DNA of 42,442 nucleotides from Microcaldota archaeon. GTDB taxonomy: Archaea > Micrarchaeota > Micrarchaeia > Micrarchaeales > Micrarchaeaceae. The notes beneath the pieces were generated by a model. The model saw nothing but the letters and a program-made list of their open reading frames with translations. It did not search any database and had not been told where the DNA came from. This document shows positions 1 to 7,785 of this stretch, in pieces; within the stretch, counting starts at the first letter, position 1; the number at the start of each line of letters is the position of its first letter. The stretch lies in contig JAKARM010000001.1 in NCBI GenBank assembly GCA_021822165.1, positions 1 to 42,442 of the forward strand, written 5' to 3'. Position numbers and translations under genes: made by a program.

Positions 1-14
1 CCATCCGATTACCT

Positions 15-1271
15 TTATCCCAGATCTATCATGTCCCCGACAGCAGGGGCATGCGCCTCGAACCCCTCCCCCCTGAGCCTTTCGGCGAAGGCGGTAGAGC
101 TCTCCGCGCTGCCGTGCACGCATACCACTGTGTTCGGCGAGCTCCTCCTCACGTATTCGTAGAGGTCGCCCATTCCGGCATGGGCGGAGAAATCATAGAA
201 GCTCACCCTGTTGCGTATCCTCCTCTTTGCGCCGTCGATGTTCATCCAGCCGCCCTCGATCAGCGTCCTGCCGTTGGTCCCCTCGACCTGGTAGCCGGTC
301 AGGAATATGCGCGACTCGGCATTTATCCTGGTAATGTAATCCATCACAGGACCGCCCTCAAGCATTCCGGCGGTGGTGAGTATTATGGCCGGCTCCTTGA
401 GCGCGTTCCACCTATCCTTCCTGTCCCTCACCCTGTTGGACTCGGAAACGGCCTTGCTGAGAGATCCGGGATTCTTCAGGAAATCCTGGTGCGACATTAT
501 TATGTCCGTGGCGCTGTTCACCATCCCGTCGACGTACGTCCTCTCCGCCAGGCCGTGCTCATGAAGCAGCGCCAGCATCTCCTGGCCGCGCCCGACCGCG
601 AAAACAGGGAGGAGCGCGGTCCCGCCGCTGTCCAGCACCTCGCGCACCTCGGAGATGAATGAAGACGTAAGCTCGCCCCTGTCGGGATGCTCCTTGAGCG
701 CATAGGTGCTCTCCGTTATCAGGACATCGCACTCCACCGTCTCCGCGCCGTCGTGCAGCATCTGCCTGCCGAGCTTGAAGTCCCCCGTGTATACGAACCG
801 CTTGTTGCTGCCCTTTGCCGCCTTGTTCTCTATGAGGGTTATCGCGCTCCCCGCCACATGGCCCGCGTCGTACATCTCGATGTCGAAGTCCCCGACCCTT
901 ATCCCCTTGCGGTAGTCAAGGCTAATGAAATGCTTGGAGAAATCCCAGAGCTGGCGCTCGTGGAACCCGGCGGGCTTGTTGTCCTTGTGCGCTATCTTCA
1001 GCGAATCGTTGAGCAAAAGCTCGGAAAGCTCGAGGGTCGGCTTGGTGCCTATGGTCGGGACCTTCTCCTTCATATAGAGCGACGGCACGGCGCCGCTGTG
1101 GTCAAGATGCGCATGGCTCAGGATTATCGCATCCACAGGCTCGGAGCCTATTGGGTACTCTGTCGGCTTTCCCAGCTTGATCCCGTAATCGAGCATGAAG
1201 CGCTTTTCCCCTTTCAGCAATATCGATGACCTGCCTACCTCCTGGGCGCCGCCGAAGAATTTGATTTTCAT
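15..1271 (-). CDS. Metallo-beta-lactamase/beta-CASP ribonuclease, KH-less
   Basis: Predicted zinc-dependent RNA nuclease of the CPSF73/RNase J superfamily, acting in RNA processing or decay. Seen: the HAHLDHSGA metal motif, the 'DAGHVAGS' histidine, 'YTGDF', the beta-CASP segment 'TTAGMLEGGPV', 'FSAHAG' and a C-terminal 'VVCVHGS'. At 418 residues it has no N-terminal KH domains, so it resembles archaeal aCPSF2 or aRNase J rather than aCPSF1. The frame stays open to 1388, but family members begin at the 'MKIKFFGGAQEVG' strand, so I chose the ATG at 1269-1271. Whether it is endo- or exonucleolytic cannot be told from sequence. The leader contains possible inverted repeats, described separately. 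Confidence 0.88.
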   Translation of the reverse strand: MKIKFFGGAQEVGRSSILLKGEKRFMLDYGIKLGKPTEYPIGSEPVDAIILSHAHLDHSGAVPSLYMKEKVPTIGTKPTLELSELLLNDSLKIAHKDNKPAGFHERQLWDFSKHFISLDYRKGIRVGDFDIEMYDAGHVAGSAITLIENKAAKGSNKRFVYTGDFKLGRQMLHDGAETVECDVLITESTYALKEHPDRGELTSSFISEVREVLDSGGTALLPVFAVGRGQEMLALLHEHGLAERTYVDGMVNSATDIIMSHQDFLKNPGSLSKAVSESNRVRDRKDRWNALKEPAIILTTAGMLEGGPVMDYITRINAESRIFLTGYQVEGTNGRTLIEGGWMNIDGAKRRIRNRVSFYDFSAHAGMGDLYEYVRRSSPNTVVCVHGSAESSTAFAERLRGEGFEAHAPAVGDMIDLG

Positions 1272-1472
1272 AAGATACCTGTAAGGTTTTTTGGCAGGGC
1301 ATGGAACTGGGCTGGCAGAACTTGAACGGTTGCATGCGAGGCCTAAAAACAACCGCGACATCCTGCCCCGCCCAACACCAGGAGGCAAGGGGTTTGCCGC
1401 TCACGATTGTTAAGTTAATAAGTTTATTTGAGAATATATAAAGGTTCCCATACATACAATCAAAGGGATGAC
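1272..1472. other. Divergent intergenic region with nested inverted repeats
   Basis: This gap lies between the beta-CASP nuclease and the winged-helix operon. GGCAGG at 1293-1298 can pair with CCTGCC at 1362-1367, and inside it CGGTTG at 1327-1332 can pair with CAACCG at 1350-1355. The segment looks more GC-rich than the AT-rich promoter at 1410-1442. It could be the structured 5' leader of the nuclease mRNA, an unrecognised small RNA, or coding sequence of a longer nuclease N-terminus, because the frame is open. No tRNA fold could be completed here. Confidence 0.4.
1433..1441 (+). promoter_or_regulatory. TATA box of the winged-helix/acd operon
   Basis: AATATATAA, centred near 1437, predicts transcription starting around 1463. 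That gives a leader of about 10 nt before the ATG at 1473, with GGGATGA as a possible ribosome binding site. A second T/A-rich element (TTTATT, about 1423-1428) is an alternative. Confidence 0.5.
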
Positions 1473-2291
1473 ATGAGCGACGAAATAACATTCCTCGACC
1501 TGATGGCGTTGACAAACATAAAGGCTGATACCGTAGTTGAAAAGTTCGGAGGCTTGATAAACTCCTCGTTTTTTGACGCCTCCAACGTGCTTGGCGCGCT
1601 TAAGATAAAGGGGCTGATAGATTTCACGACGACCTTTCCAGGACAGAGCGCGATAACGCTGACGGAAAGCGGAAAGAGGCTGATACAGGATGCCGGGGAG
1701 AAAGCGAAGCTGCCGTTCGACCAGATAGACATGGCGATACTTATCCAGCTTTCGGGAGGGAAGAGGTCCTTCACTGACCTGAGCGGAGCGATAAACCTGG
1801 CCTCGCCGGACATGGCCATGCACCTCTACAAGATAGCGCAGCAGCAATACATAACCCCTAATTTCAGGAACGGCATGATAGACCTCATGCTCACGGAAAA
1901 GGGGTATATGGCTGTCAACAGCAACCCGGAAGGGCAGCGAGCTACGGCGGAGCAGAAGGCAGAAGCTGCAACGCAGGCAGCAGCACCCCCTGGCGGTACG
2001 GCGGCACCCCTTGGCGGAGCGGCGACAGCACAGCTTGGCGGGACGGCAGCGGCACCCATTCCGCTTGGGAAAGAGGCACCCCAGCAGGCAGCAAGATATA
2101 CGGCGGGGCAGCCAGTGGCGGGACAGCAGGGAAGCACGAATGCTGCTGCAATGCCGGAACTTAAGGACGGGTTGAAGGCGGTGGAAGAAGCGGTAAGGAA
2201 AAAGAACAAGGACAGGAATATCACCCTGGTCCTGCTGGTGGTAATCATAGCGATAATAATAGGGATATTGAAGGTTACGGGAAGGATTTAA
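1473..2291 (+). CDS. Tail-anchored protein with two winged-helix-like domains
   Basis: No named family is recognised for this 272-residue protein. Residues 1-70 and about 75-150 each look like a winged-helix unit, with ends such as 'ITLTESGKRLI' and 'MLTEKGYMAV' typical of the wing. Residues about 150-235 are a low-complexity Ala/Pro/Gly/Gln linker, followed by a charged helix and one C-terminal membrane segment ('LVLLVVIIAIIIGILKV', about 248-267) with only a few residues after it. It is therefore predicted to be tail-anchored with the DNA-binding-like part in the cytoplasm. The ATG at 1473 was chosen over 1428 because it follows the predicted start of transcription. The stop is 3 nt before acdB, so co-expression with the acyl-CoA synthetase genes is likely. 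Confidence 0.75.
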   Translation: MSDEITFLDLMALTNIKADTVVEKFGGLINSSFFDASNVLGALKIKGLIDFTTTFPGQSAITLTESGKRLIQDAGEKAKLPFDQIDMAILIQLSGGKRSFTDLSGAINLASPDMAMHLYKIAQQQYITPNFRNGMIDLMLTEKGYMAVNSNPEGQRATAEQKAEAATQAAAPPGGTAAPLGGAATAQLGGTAAAPIPLGKEAPQQAARYTAGQPVAGQQGSTNAAAMPELKDGLKAVEEAVRKKNKDRNITLVLLVVIIAIIIGILKVTGRI

Positions 2292-2294
2292 AGT

Positions 2295-2930
2295 ATGGAG
2301 GATGTCATGGCACTGATGGATTATATGGAGGCTTCCGGGCTTGTCGCCAGATACGGCATACATGCCACAAGGGGGGCTTATGTCAACAGCGCGGAAGAGG
2401 CGGTCGGGTTCGCGGGAAAAAAGGCCGTGGCGCTGAAGGTGATATCCGAAGAGGCGATGCATAAGACCAAAAGCGGCATGATCCTGCTCGGTCTTTCCGG
2501 GACGGAACAGATAACGGAAGGATACCAGACGCTTTCCGAGAAGGCGAAGAGGCTCGGAAACTACAAGATGCTTGTCCAGGAGATGGCTGGCAGCGGGATA
2601 GAGATAATAATTGGGGGAAAGATCGACCAGCAATTCGGAAAACTCATACTGTTGGGGCTGGGGGGAATATACGTCGAGACATTCAGGGATTTCGCCACAA
2701 GGGTGTGCCCCATAACCGAGAGGGATGCCAGGCAGATGCTCTACCAGCTGAGGTCCAGGGCGGTCATCGCGCCCGATGAGAAGACGGAGCGGGTTGTCAC
2801 CGGCCTCCTGATGAAGGCGTCCAAGCTGTTCTACGAAAACGACATATCAGAACTCGACCTCAACCCGCTCATAATATACGAAGGGAACTACGAAGCGGTC
2901 GACATAAGGGTGCTGGAAGATAAAAAGTGA
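2295..2930 (+). CDS. acdB: ADP-forming acyl/acetyl-CoA synthetase, beta subunit
   Basis: ATP-grasp subunit of the archaeal ADP-forming acetyl-CoA synthetase, which converts acyl-CoA, ADP and phosphate into acid, CoA and ATP. At 211 residues it is close to the separate beta subunits of Pyrococcus-type enzymes. Seen: 'AVALKVISEEAMHKT', the 'GSGIEIIIGGKIDQQFG' core and 'ELDLNPLIIYEG', the ATP-grasp metal-binding strand. It follows the tail-anchored winged-helix gene by 3 nt and is followed after 4 nt by the alpha subunit. The acd stop codon overlaps a GTGAT ribosome binding site (2927-2931), suggesting translational coupling. Substrate preference (acetate, branched-chain or aryl acids) cannot be read from sequence. 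Confidence 0.9.
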   Translation: MEDVMALMDYMEASGLVARYGIHATRGAYVNSAEEAVGFAGKKAVALKVISEEAMHKTKSGMILLGLSGTEQITEGYQTLSEKAKRLGNYKMLVQEMAGSGIEIIIGGKIDQQFGKLILLGLGGIYVETFRDFATRVCPITERDARQMLYQLRSRAVIAPDEKTERVVTGLLMKASKLFYENDISELDLNPLIIYEGNYEAVDIRVLEDKK

Positions 2931-2934
2931 TTGC

Positions 2935-4365
2935 ATGGCGGCGGAGACCGGAAAAGACAACGATATAAGGGAATATGCGGACCTTACCCCGATTATGAAG
3001 CCCAGCGGAGTGGCGATAATAGGGGCTTCCAGGAACCCGGACAAGGTAGGCCATGTGATAATGCAGAATTACATAGATGTTGGGTACTCGGGCCGCCTCT
3101 ACCCTGTGAACCTGAATGACGAAGGGAACATAATGGGGTTCAAGGCGTACAGCAGCATATCCGCCATAAAGAGGCCGGTAGACCTCGCCGTGATAGCGAT
3201 ACCCGCGAAGGGCGTGCCGAAGGCGCTGGAGGAATGCGGAAAGGCGAAGGTGAAGGGGGCGATCGTGGTGAGCGGTGGATTCGCGGAGATTGGGGAGAGG
3301 CAGCTCCAGGAGGAGCTCGTTGAGATCTCGAGGAAGTACAGGATGCCAGTGATGGGGCCGAACTGCCTGGGGGTAATGGACATGAGGTCTAGGGTGGACA
3401 CGCTCTTCCTGCCGACGTTCAAGATAGACAAGCCCGGGATAGGGGGGGTGAGCTTCGCCTCGCAGAGCGGGGCCGTCGGAAGCTCGGTGCTTGACATGAT
3501 AGCGCAGGAGGGTTTCGGTATAGCAAGCTTCATATCCTACGGGAACGCGGCGGTGGTGGACGAGGTCGACATACTCGATTACCTGATGAGGGACAAGCAC
3601 ACGAAGGTCATCGTATTCTACATGGAGGGGGTGAAGAGGGGGAAGGAGTTCATAGAGGTGGCGAGGAAGGTGACCAAAATAAAACCGGTCGTGATAATGA
3701 AAGGCGGGATCACGGAGGAGGGCGCCAAGGCTGCAAGCTCGCACACCGCGTCCATGGCCGGAAGCCACGAGGCATACGAAGCCGTATTCAGGCAGTTCGG
3801 GTTCACGGAGGCAGAAGGGATAGGGGACATGCTCAACTTCGCAAAGATACTGGACACGCAGCCGGGGACGACGGGGAAGAGGATAGCGATAATAACTAAC
3901 GGGGGCGGGACGGGCGTCCTCGCCACGGACGCGCTTTATAAAAACGGGCTGGAGATAGCGAGACTGTCGAAAGGCTCCGAGGCGGTGCTGAAGAAGGCGA
4001 TGCCGCCGATCGTGAATGTGCGCATGCCCTTGGACATGGCGGGGGATGCCGACGACGTGAGGTTCGACAAAGCGATAAGCACGATAAGCAGCGATCCCAA
4101 CGTTGACGCGTTGATGGTCATAGCCCTCTTCCAGACCCCTGGCGCAGACTCGAGGGTCGCTGCAAAGCTGATAAGCTACAATGCTGCCGCGGCAAAGCCG
4201 ATGGTGGTCGTCAGTCCTGGGGGGAGCTATACGGAGGTGCACAAGAAAATGATGGAAAGCTCCGGGGTGCCGGTCTATGAATCCCCAGAGGATGCGGCGA
4301 GGTCGCTCAGGGCTCTGATAGACTATTATACGTACAGGGGATACAATGGCAAAAAAAACCGATGA
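2935..4365 (+). CDS. acdA: ADP-forming acyl/acetyl-CoA synthetase, alpha subunit
   Basis: CoA-binding/ligase subunit, 476 residues, partner of the preceding beta subunit. Seen: a CoA-binding Rossmann start ('VAIIGASRNPDKVGH', about 26-40), 'GPNCLGVMD' (141-149), 'SFASQSGAVGSS' (173-184) and 'SSHTASMAGS' (268-277). His270 of the last motif matches the transiently phosphorylated histidine of the family. All expected catalytic elements are present. Its last 20 nt overlap the aminotransferase start at 4346, pointing to one polycistronic message. In peptide-fermenting archaea this enzyme makes ATP from acyl-CoA derived from 2-oxoacids, and the aminotransferase next door fits that role. That pathway assignment is inference. 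Confidence 0.92.
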   Translation: MAAETGKDNDIREYADLTPIMKPSGVAIIGASRNPDKVGHVIMQNYIDVGYSGRLYPVNLNDEGNIMGFKAYSSISAIKRPVDLAVIAIPAKGVPKALEECGKAKVKGAIVVSGGFAEIGERQLQEELVEISRKYRMPVMGPNCLGVMDMRSRVDTLFLPTFKIDKPGIGGVSFASQSGAVGSSVLDMIAQEGFGIASFISYGNAAVVDEVDILDYLMRDKHTKVIVFYMEGVKRGKEFIEVARKVTKIKPVVIMKGGITEEGAKAASSHTASMAGSHEAYEAVFRQFGFTEAEGIGDMLNFAKILDTQPGTTGKRIAIITNGGGTGVLATDALYKNGLEIARLSKGSEAVLKKAMPPIVNVRMPLDMAGDADDVRFDKAISTISSDPNVDALMVIALFQTPGADSRVAAKLISYNAAAAKPMVVVSPGGSYTEVHKKMMESSGVPVYESPEDAARSLRALIDYYTYRGYNGKKNR

Positions 4366-5653
4366 GGTGATACGCAGGGACAGGGAGGTGTTCCTGACCA
4401 CGACAAGGCAGTCCTATCCCTTCGTGGCGGAAAGGGGGGAGGGGGACTTCGCCTACGACATAGAGGGCAGGGAGTTCATAGACTTCACGAGCTTCATATC
4501 CGTTTACAACATGGGGGTCAACTCCAGCAGGGAGGTGAGGGAGGCGATAAAGGGGCAGGTGGACAAGCTGATGCATGCGGCCTTCACCGATTACTATTCA
4601 GAGCTGCCCGTAGAGTTCGGAGAGATGCTGATCAGGATGTTCCCGAAGGGGTTCGGAAAGATATTCCTTTCCAACTCTGGAACGGAGGCGAACGAGGCAG
4701 CGATAAAGTTCTCCAAGCTCTTCACCAAGAGGCACTATACGATAGCGTTCTACAACTCCTTCCATGGAAGGACAAACGGATCGCTCGGGATGACCGCGTC
4801 AAAGGCGGTACAGAGGGAGAACTTCGGCCCGTTCACAGGGGTGGTGCATGTCCCTTTCGCCTATTGCTACAGGTGCCCCTTCAACTCCGAATACCCGGGG
4901 TGCGGGCTGTCGTGCGTGGACTACATAAGGAAGTACCCGCTGTCGAAGGAAGTCAGCCCGAAGGAGGTGGCTGCGATATTCACCGAGCCCATACAGGGCG
5001 AGGGAGGGTACATAGTCCCGCCGAAGGGGTATTTCAAGGAGATAAAGAGAATAACCGAAGAGCACGGGATGCTGCTGATCTCCGACGAAGTCCAGGCCGG
5101 CTACATGAGGACGGGGAAGTTCCTGGCCATGGATAACTTCGGCGTGGAGGCGGACATCTACACCATGGCGAAGTCGATAGGGGCTGGGCTGCCGATGGGC
5201 GCGACTGTGGCGAGAAGGAGCCTGGGCGACATACCTGCAGGCTCGCATTCGAACACTTTCGGCGGCAACCTGGCCGCGGTAGCGGGAGCCAAAGCATCGC
5301 TCGGCCACCTCATGAAAAACAGGAAGGGCATCGAGGCGATGGTGATGCTGAAGGGGGCGAAGATGAAGAAGGCGCTGGAAAGGATGGCGGAGAGACATGG
5401 GCTGATAGGCGACGTACGGGGTATAGGCATGATGCTGGCCATAGAGCTCGTGAAGGACAGGAGGAGCAAGGAGCCGGCAGTGAAGGAGAGGGAAGAGGTT
5501 ATAAAGAACGCATATAGGAAGGGGCTGTTGCTCCTGCCTGCGGGCGAATCTTCCATAAGGATAATCCCCCCGCTCACCATAAGCGAAGGGTCAATGGTGA
5601 AGGGGCTGGAGATCCTAGAGGAGTCGATAAAGATGGCGTCCAAGAGGAAGTGA
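4346..5653 (+). CDS. Class III PLP-dependent aminotransferase (GabT/ArgD-like) or amino-acid racemase
   Basis: Fold-type I PLP enzyme of the ornithine/4-aminobutyrate aminotransferase class, 435 residues. Seen: phosphate-binding 'SNSGTEANEAA' (109-119), 'SFHGRTNGSLGMT' (138-150), the 'DEVQAGYMRTG' aspartate (D247) and the PLP lysine in 'MAKSIGAGLPMGA' (K276). A cysteine cluster, C174-x2-C177-x8-C186-x3-C190, is also present. Similar clusters occur, as I recall, in archaeal members that include broad-specificity amino-acid racemases of Thermococcales, so racemase is a real alternative. The ATG at 4346 lies inside the end of acdA, and the coupling suggests a role in feeding amino acids to the acyl-CoA pathway. 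The substrate is unknown. Confidence 0.87.
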   Translation: MAKKTDEVIRRDREVFLTTTRQSYPFVAERGEGDFAYDIEGREFIDFTSFISVYNMGVNSSREVREAIKGQVDKLMHAAFTDYYSELPVEFGEMLIRMFPKGFGKIFLSNSGTEANEAAIKFSKLFTKRHYTIAFYNSFHGRTNGSLGMTASKAVQRENFGPFTGVVHVPFAYCYRCPFNSEYPGCGLSCVDYIRKYPLSKEVSPKEVAAIFTEPIQGEGGYIVPPKGYFKEIKRITEEHGMLLISDEVQAGYMRTGKFLAMDNFGVEADIYTMAKSIGAGLPMGATVARRSLGDIPAGSHSNTFGGNLAAVAGAKASLGHLMKNRKGIEAMVMLKGAKMKKALERMAERHGLIGDVRGIGMMLAIELVKDRRSKEPAVKEREEVIKNAYRKGLLLLPAGESSIRIIPPLTISEGSMVKGLEILEESIKMASKRK

Positions 5654-5797
5654 GGCAGGCAGAAGGATGCGGCTCTTGGGGAAGGCCGCTTCCATTAAAG
5701 CCCACCCCTTTGAGGGAAAGCTATTAATAGCTTATTTTCATAATATCTATGTTTAGAGGTACTTGTGATTGACGGCCTTTTCTTAGGGTTTGATTGG
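5654..5797. promoter_or_regulatory. Operon end and S19e-cluster promoter region
   Basis: The first half holds a GC-rich hairpin (GCGGC 5669-5673 with GCCGC 5685-5689), possibly the end of the acd/aminotransferase operon, although no U-rich tract follows it directly. The second half is AT-rich. ATAATATCT (about 5740-5748) would place transcription near 5770, about 28 nt before the S19e ATG. CTATTAATAG (5721-5730) is an alternative TATA element. Confidence 0.4.
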
Positions 5798-6208
5798 ATG
5801 CCTAACGTATATGATGTTAAAAGTTCGGAGCTCGTGCGGGTAGCCGCCCAGAAGCTGAAGGATAAGATAAAGAAGCCAGGCTACGTGGATTACGTGAAGT
5901 CGGGGGCAGGGAAGGAAAGGCCACCGCAGGATCCCGACTTCTGGTACGTAAGAAGCGCATCGATATTGAGGCAGGTCTACCTCAATGGGCCCATAGGGGT
6001 CTCGAAGCTCACCACAAGGTATGGGAACAGGAAGAGGCACACGGTAAGCAGGAAGCACCATGTGCCGGCATCAGGCAGCATCATAAGGGACGGGTTCGCA
6101 GAGCTTGAGGGCATAGAATACATAAAGAGGACGAAGAGCGGCAGGGTCATAACGCCCACCGGGAAATCCTTCCTTGACAAGATAGCCAAGGAGATAGCCG
6201 CAAAATGA
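5798..6208 (+). CDS. rps19e: Small ribosomal subunit protein S19e
   Basis: Archaeal/eukaryotic-only 30S protein, 136 residues. The family pattern is clear: 'VYDVKSSELV' at the N-terminus, 'DFWYVRSASILRQVYLNGPI' in the middle, 'RHHVPASGSIIRDG'-like residues, and the C-terminal 'GRVITPTGKSFLDKIA'. The open frame starts at a GTG at 5765, but S19e proteins begin near 'MPNVYDV', so the ATG at 5798 was chosen. It is the first gene of the ribosomal/chaperone/secretion cluster, and its stop overlaps the next start by 4 nt. Confidence 0.96.
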   Translation: MPNVYDVKSSELVRVAAQKLKDKIKKPGYVDYVKSGAGKERPPQDPDFWYVRSASILRQVYLNGPIGVSKLTTRYGNRKRHTVSRKHHVPASGSIIRDGFAELEGIEYIKRTKSGRVITPTGKSFLDKIAKEIAAK

Positions 6209-6534
6209 TGAATGCGATGCCGGACTTCGAGGATGGCCCCGAAGGGGGAGAAAACAAGGAGGTCAGAAAGAGGATAATGAAGGCGATGAAAGAGGCGCAG
6301 GTGGAACAACAGAGGAAGGCCCTGCTGAGGCAGGTGCTTGATGACAAGGCGTACGAAAGGATGATGAACGTAAGGGCATCCAACTACGAGCTCTACAAGC
6401 AGCTGGTCGGGGTCATCGCCTCGCTGGCGCAGAGCAACAGGATACAGGGAAAGCTTACAGAACCCCAGTTCATAAGCATACTGACGCGCCTGACATCAAG
6501 GCCGGAATCGCAGATAAGCTTTAAAAGAAAATAA
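6205..6534 (+). CDS. PDCD5-family DNA-binding protein
   Basis: Small helical protein of the PDCD5/TFAR19 family (archaeal MTH1615 type), 109 residues. Family features are the charged helical core 'KAMKEAQVEQQRKALLRQVL', 'DKAYERMMNVR' and the C-terminal 'LTEPQFISILTRLT'. Archaeal members bind double-stranded DNA in vitro, but the physiological role is unclear. It overlaps the S19e stop by 4 nt (ATGA), the usual position in euryarchaeal gene clusters. Two further in-frame ATGs (6208 and 6217) could be the actual start. Confidence 0.9.
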   Translation: MMNAMPDFEDGPEGGENKEVRKRIMKAMKEAQVEQQRKALLRQVLDDKAYERMMNVRASNYELYKQLVGVIASLAQSNRIQGKLTEPQFISILTRLTSRPESQISFKRK

Positions 6535-6544
6535 TGGTAATCGA

Positions 6545-6706
6545 ATGTCAAAGAAGGATTCTCTTAAAAAACGCAGGCTTGGGAAGAAGACCAAACAGCT
6601 CAGGAGGCTTCCGCTTCTTGCGCAGATGAAGACGCACAAGAGGCTGGAGAGCAACGCCTTCGCCAGGAACTGGAGGAGGAGCAAGCTCAGGATAAAGGAT
6701 GAGTAG
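6545..6706 (+). CDS. rpl39e: Large ribosomal subunit protein L39e
   Basis: A 53-residue, very basic protein read directly from the sequence. It begins MSKKDSLKKRRLGKKTKQ and contains 'RNWRRSKLRIKDE' at the C-terminus. This matches L39e, which lines the wall of the peptide exit tunnel in archaeal and eukaryotic ribosomes. It is 10 nt after the PDCD5-like gene, and its TAG stop directly abuts the L31e ATG at 6707. The tryptophan and the RRxKL tail are the diagnostic residues. Confidence 0.95.
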   Translation: MSKKDSLKKRRLGKKTKQLRRLPLLAQMKTHKRLESNAFARNWRRSKLRIKDE

Positions 6707-7081
6707 ATGGCGGAAAAAGTCTTGACGATAAGCATAAGGAGGTACCTTTCGGCGCAGCCAGTCACCAAAAGGAGCAGGAAGGCAGTGAAGTACATACGCG
6801 AAAGGATAGCCCATTACACGAAAACAGCGCTGGACAACGTTAAGATAAGCATGGAGTTGAACTCAAAGATAGTCAAGCACTATTCGAAGAGGATGACTCC
6901 GATAAAGATGAGCATCGACGTAGAAAAGGGGGTGGCGCTCGCAAGGTTGTTCGAGGATCCGAATGCTGCGGAGAAGGCAAAGAGGAATGAGGCGCAGTTC
7001 ATGAAGAAATTCGGGAAGGTAATGAAAAAGGCCCCAGCGCCGGCGGCAACCGCACATGCGCCAAAGACGCCTAAAACATAA
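6707..7081 (+). CDS. rpl31e: Large ribosomal subunit protein L31e
   Basis: Archaeal/eukaryotic 50S protein near the tunnel exit, 124 residues. Seen: 'LTISIRRYLSAQPVTKRSRKA', slightly changed from the usual 'IPLRxAxxxPRxKRAxRA' start, and 'AVKYIRERIAHYTK'. The last 25-30 residues form an Ala/Pro/Lys-rich tail beyond the usual family end ('KKAPAPAATAHAPKTPKT'), probably disordered. It starts immediately after the L39e stop. Confidence 0.93.
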   Translation: MAEKVLTISIRRYLSAQPVTKRSRKAVKYIRERIAHYTKTALDNVKISMELNSKIVKHYSKRMTPIKMSIDVEKGVALARLFEDPNAAEKAKRNEAQFMKKFGKVMKKAPAPAATAHAPKTPKT

Positions 7082-7098
7082 AGAAAACGGTAGTATTT

Positions 7099-7773
7099 TT
7101 GGGCGTGGTAAAGCACAATATAAACGGAAACGACTATCTTGGGGTCTTTGCAACTTCTACCGATAAATACGCGTTGGTCTGGGACGGAGTAAGCAAAAGG
7201 GATAGGGGAACGATAGCGGAGAACCTCAAGGTAAAGTGCATAGGGGTATCGATAGCACGGTCCGACCTCATAGGCATATTCTCGAGGGGGAACTCGAACG
7301 GCCTTGTCCTGTCCAATATGGCGGAGGACAAGGAGGTCGAAGCGATAAGGAAGAGCGGGATTGACATAAAGATAGGGAGGCTCGACAGCGACCTCAACAC
7401 GGTCGGCAACAATATATTGGCGAACGACAAGGTAGCGATAGTCAACCCGGACTACACAAGGAACGAGATGAACAGCATAGGGGAGATACTCGATGTTGAA
7501 GTGGTGGGCGCCGAAGCAGGGGAATTCAAGACCGTAGGGGCGAGCAACATACTAACGAACAAGGGCATCGTAGTTAACAATAGGTGCACGGACGCGGAAG
7601 CCGACCGCATCAAGGAAATTACAGGATTCGACGTCGTACGCACAACTGCGAATACGGGGGCGCTGAGCATAGGGCTGTCTGCGATAGCCAACTCGTTCGG
7701 GATAATTATAGGAGAGTCTACTACGGGGTTCGAAATGGCCAGGATGCTTGAAGCGCTGGACATAGACTCCTGA
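7099..7773 (+). CDS. eif6: Translation initiation factor aIF6
   Basis: Ribosome anti-association factor that binds the 50S subunit, 224 residues. It shows the pentein-like internal repeats of the family, with recurring 'NIxxNDxxAIVxP'-type strands such as 'NNILANDKVAIVNPDYT' and 'SNILTNKGIVVNNRCT'. The start is uncertain. The frame opens at a TTG (7099), a GTG at 7105 would give a protein 2 residues shorter, and no ATG lies close by. GGTAG at 7089-7093 is a weak ribosome binding site. The gene follows L31e by 17 nt, the conserved archaeal order. The ribosomal protein LX gene that usually follows is absent here. Confidence 0.92.
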   Translation: MGVVKHNINGNDYLGVFATSTDKYALVWDGVSKRDRGTIAENLKVKCIGVSIARSDLIGIFSRGNSNGLVLSNMAEDKEVEAIRKSGIDIKIGRLDSDLNTVGNNILANDKVAIVNPDYTRNEMNSIGEILDVEVVGAEAGEFKTVGASNILTNKGIVVNNRCTDAEADRIKEITGFDVVRTTANTGALSIGLSAIANSFGIIIGESTTGFEMARMLEALDIDS

Positions 7774-7777
7774 GATA

Positions 7778-7785
7778 GATATATC
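7778..7785 (+). promoter_or_regulatory. TATA box of the prefoldin alpha-ftsY pair
   Basis: GATATATC lies just after the aIF6 stop. Its centre near 7782 predicts a transcript start at about 7808, 9 nt before the prefoldin ATG. It suggests that this pair can be transcribed separately from the ribosomal genes. Confidence 0.4.

Noticed and set aside
1410-2633. Antisense open frame of 407 codons opposite the winged-helix and acdB genes
   Set aside because: Composition is Cys/Arg/Leu-rich with no recognisable domain, and it spans two sound sense genes.
2869-4401. Long antisense open frame (510 codons) opposite acdA
   Set aside because: It mirrors the codon pattern of acdA, is rich in Arg/His/Pro/Tyr and matches no family; the sense gene has all its motifs.
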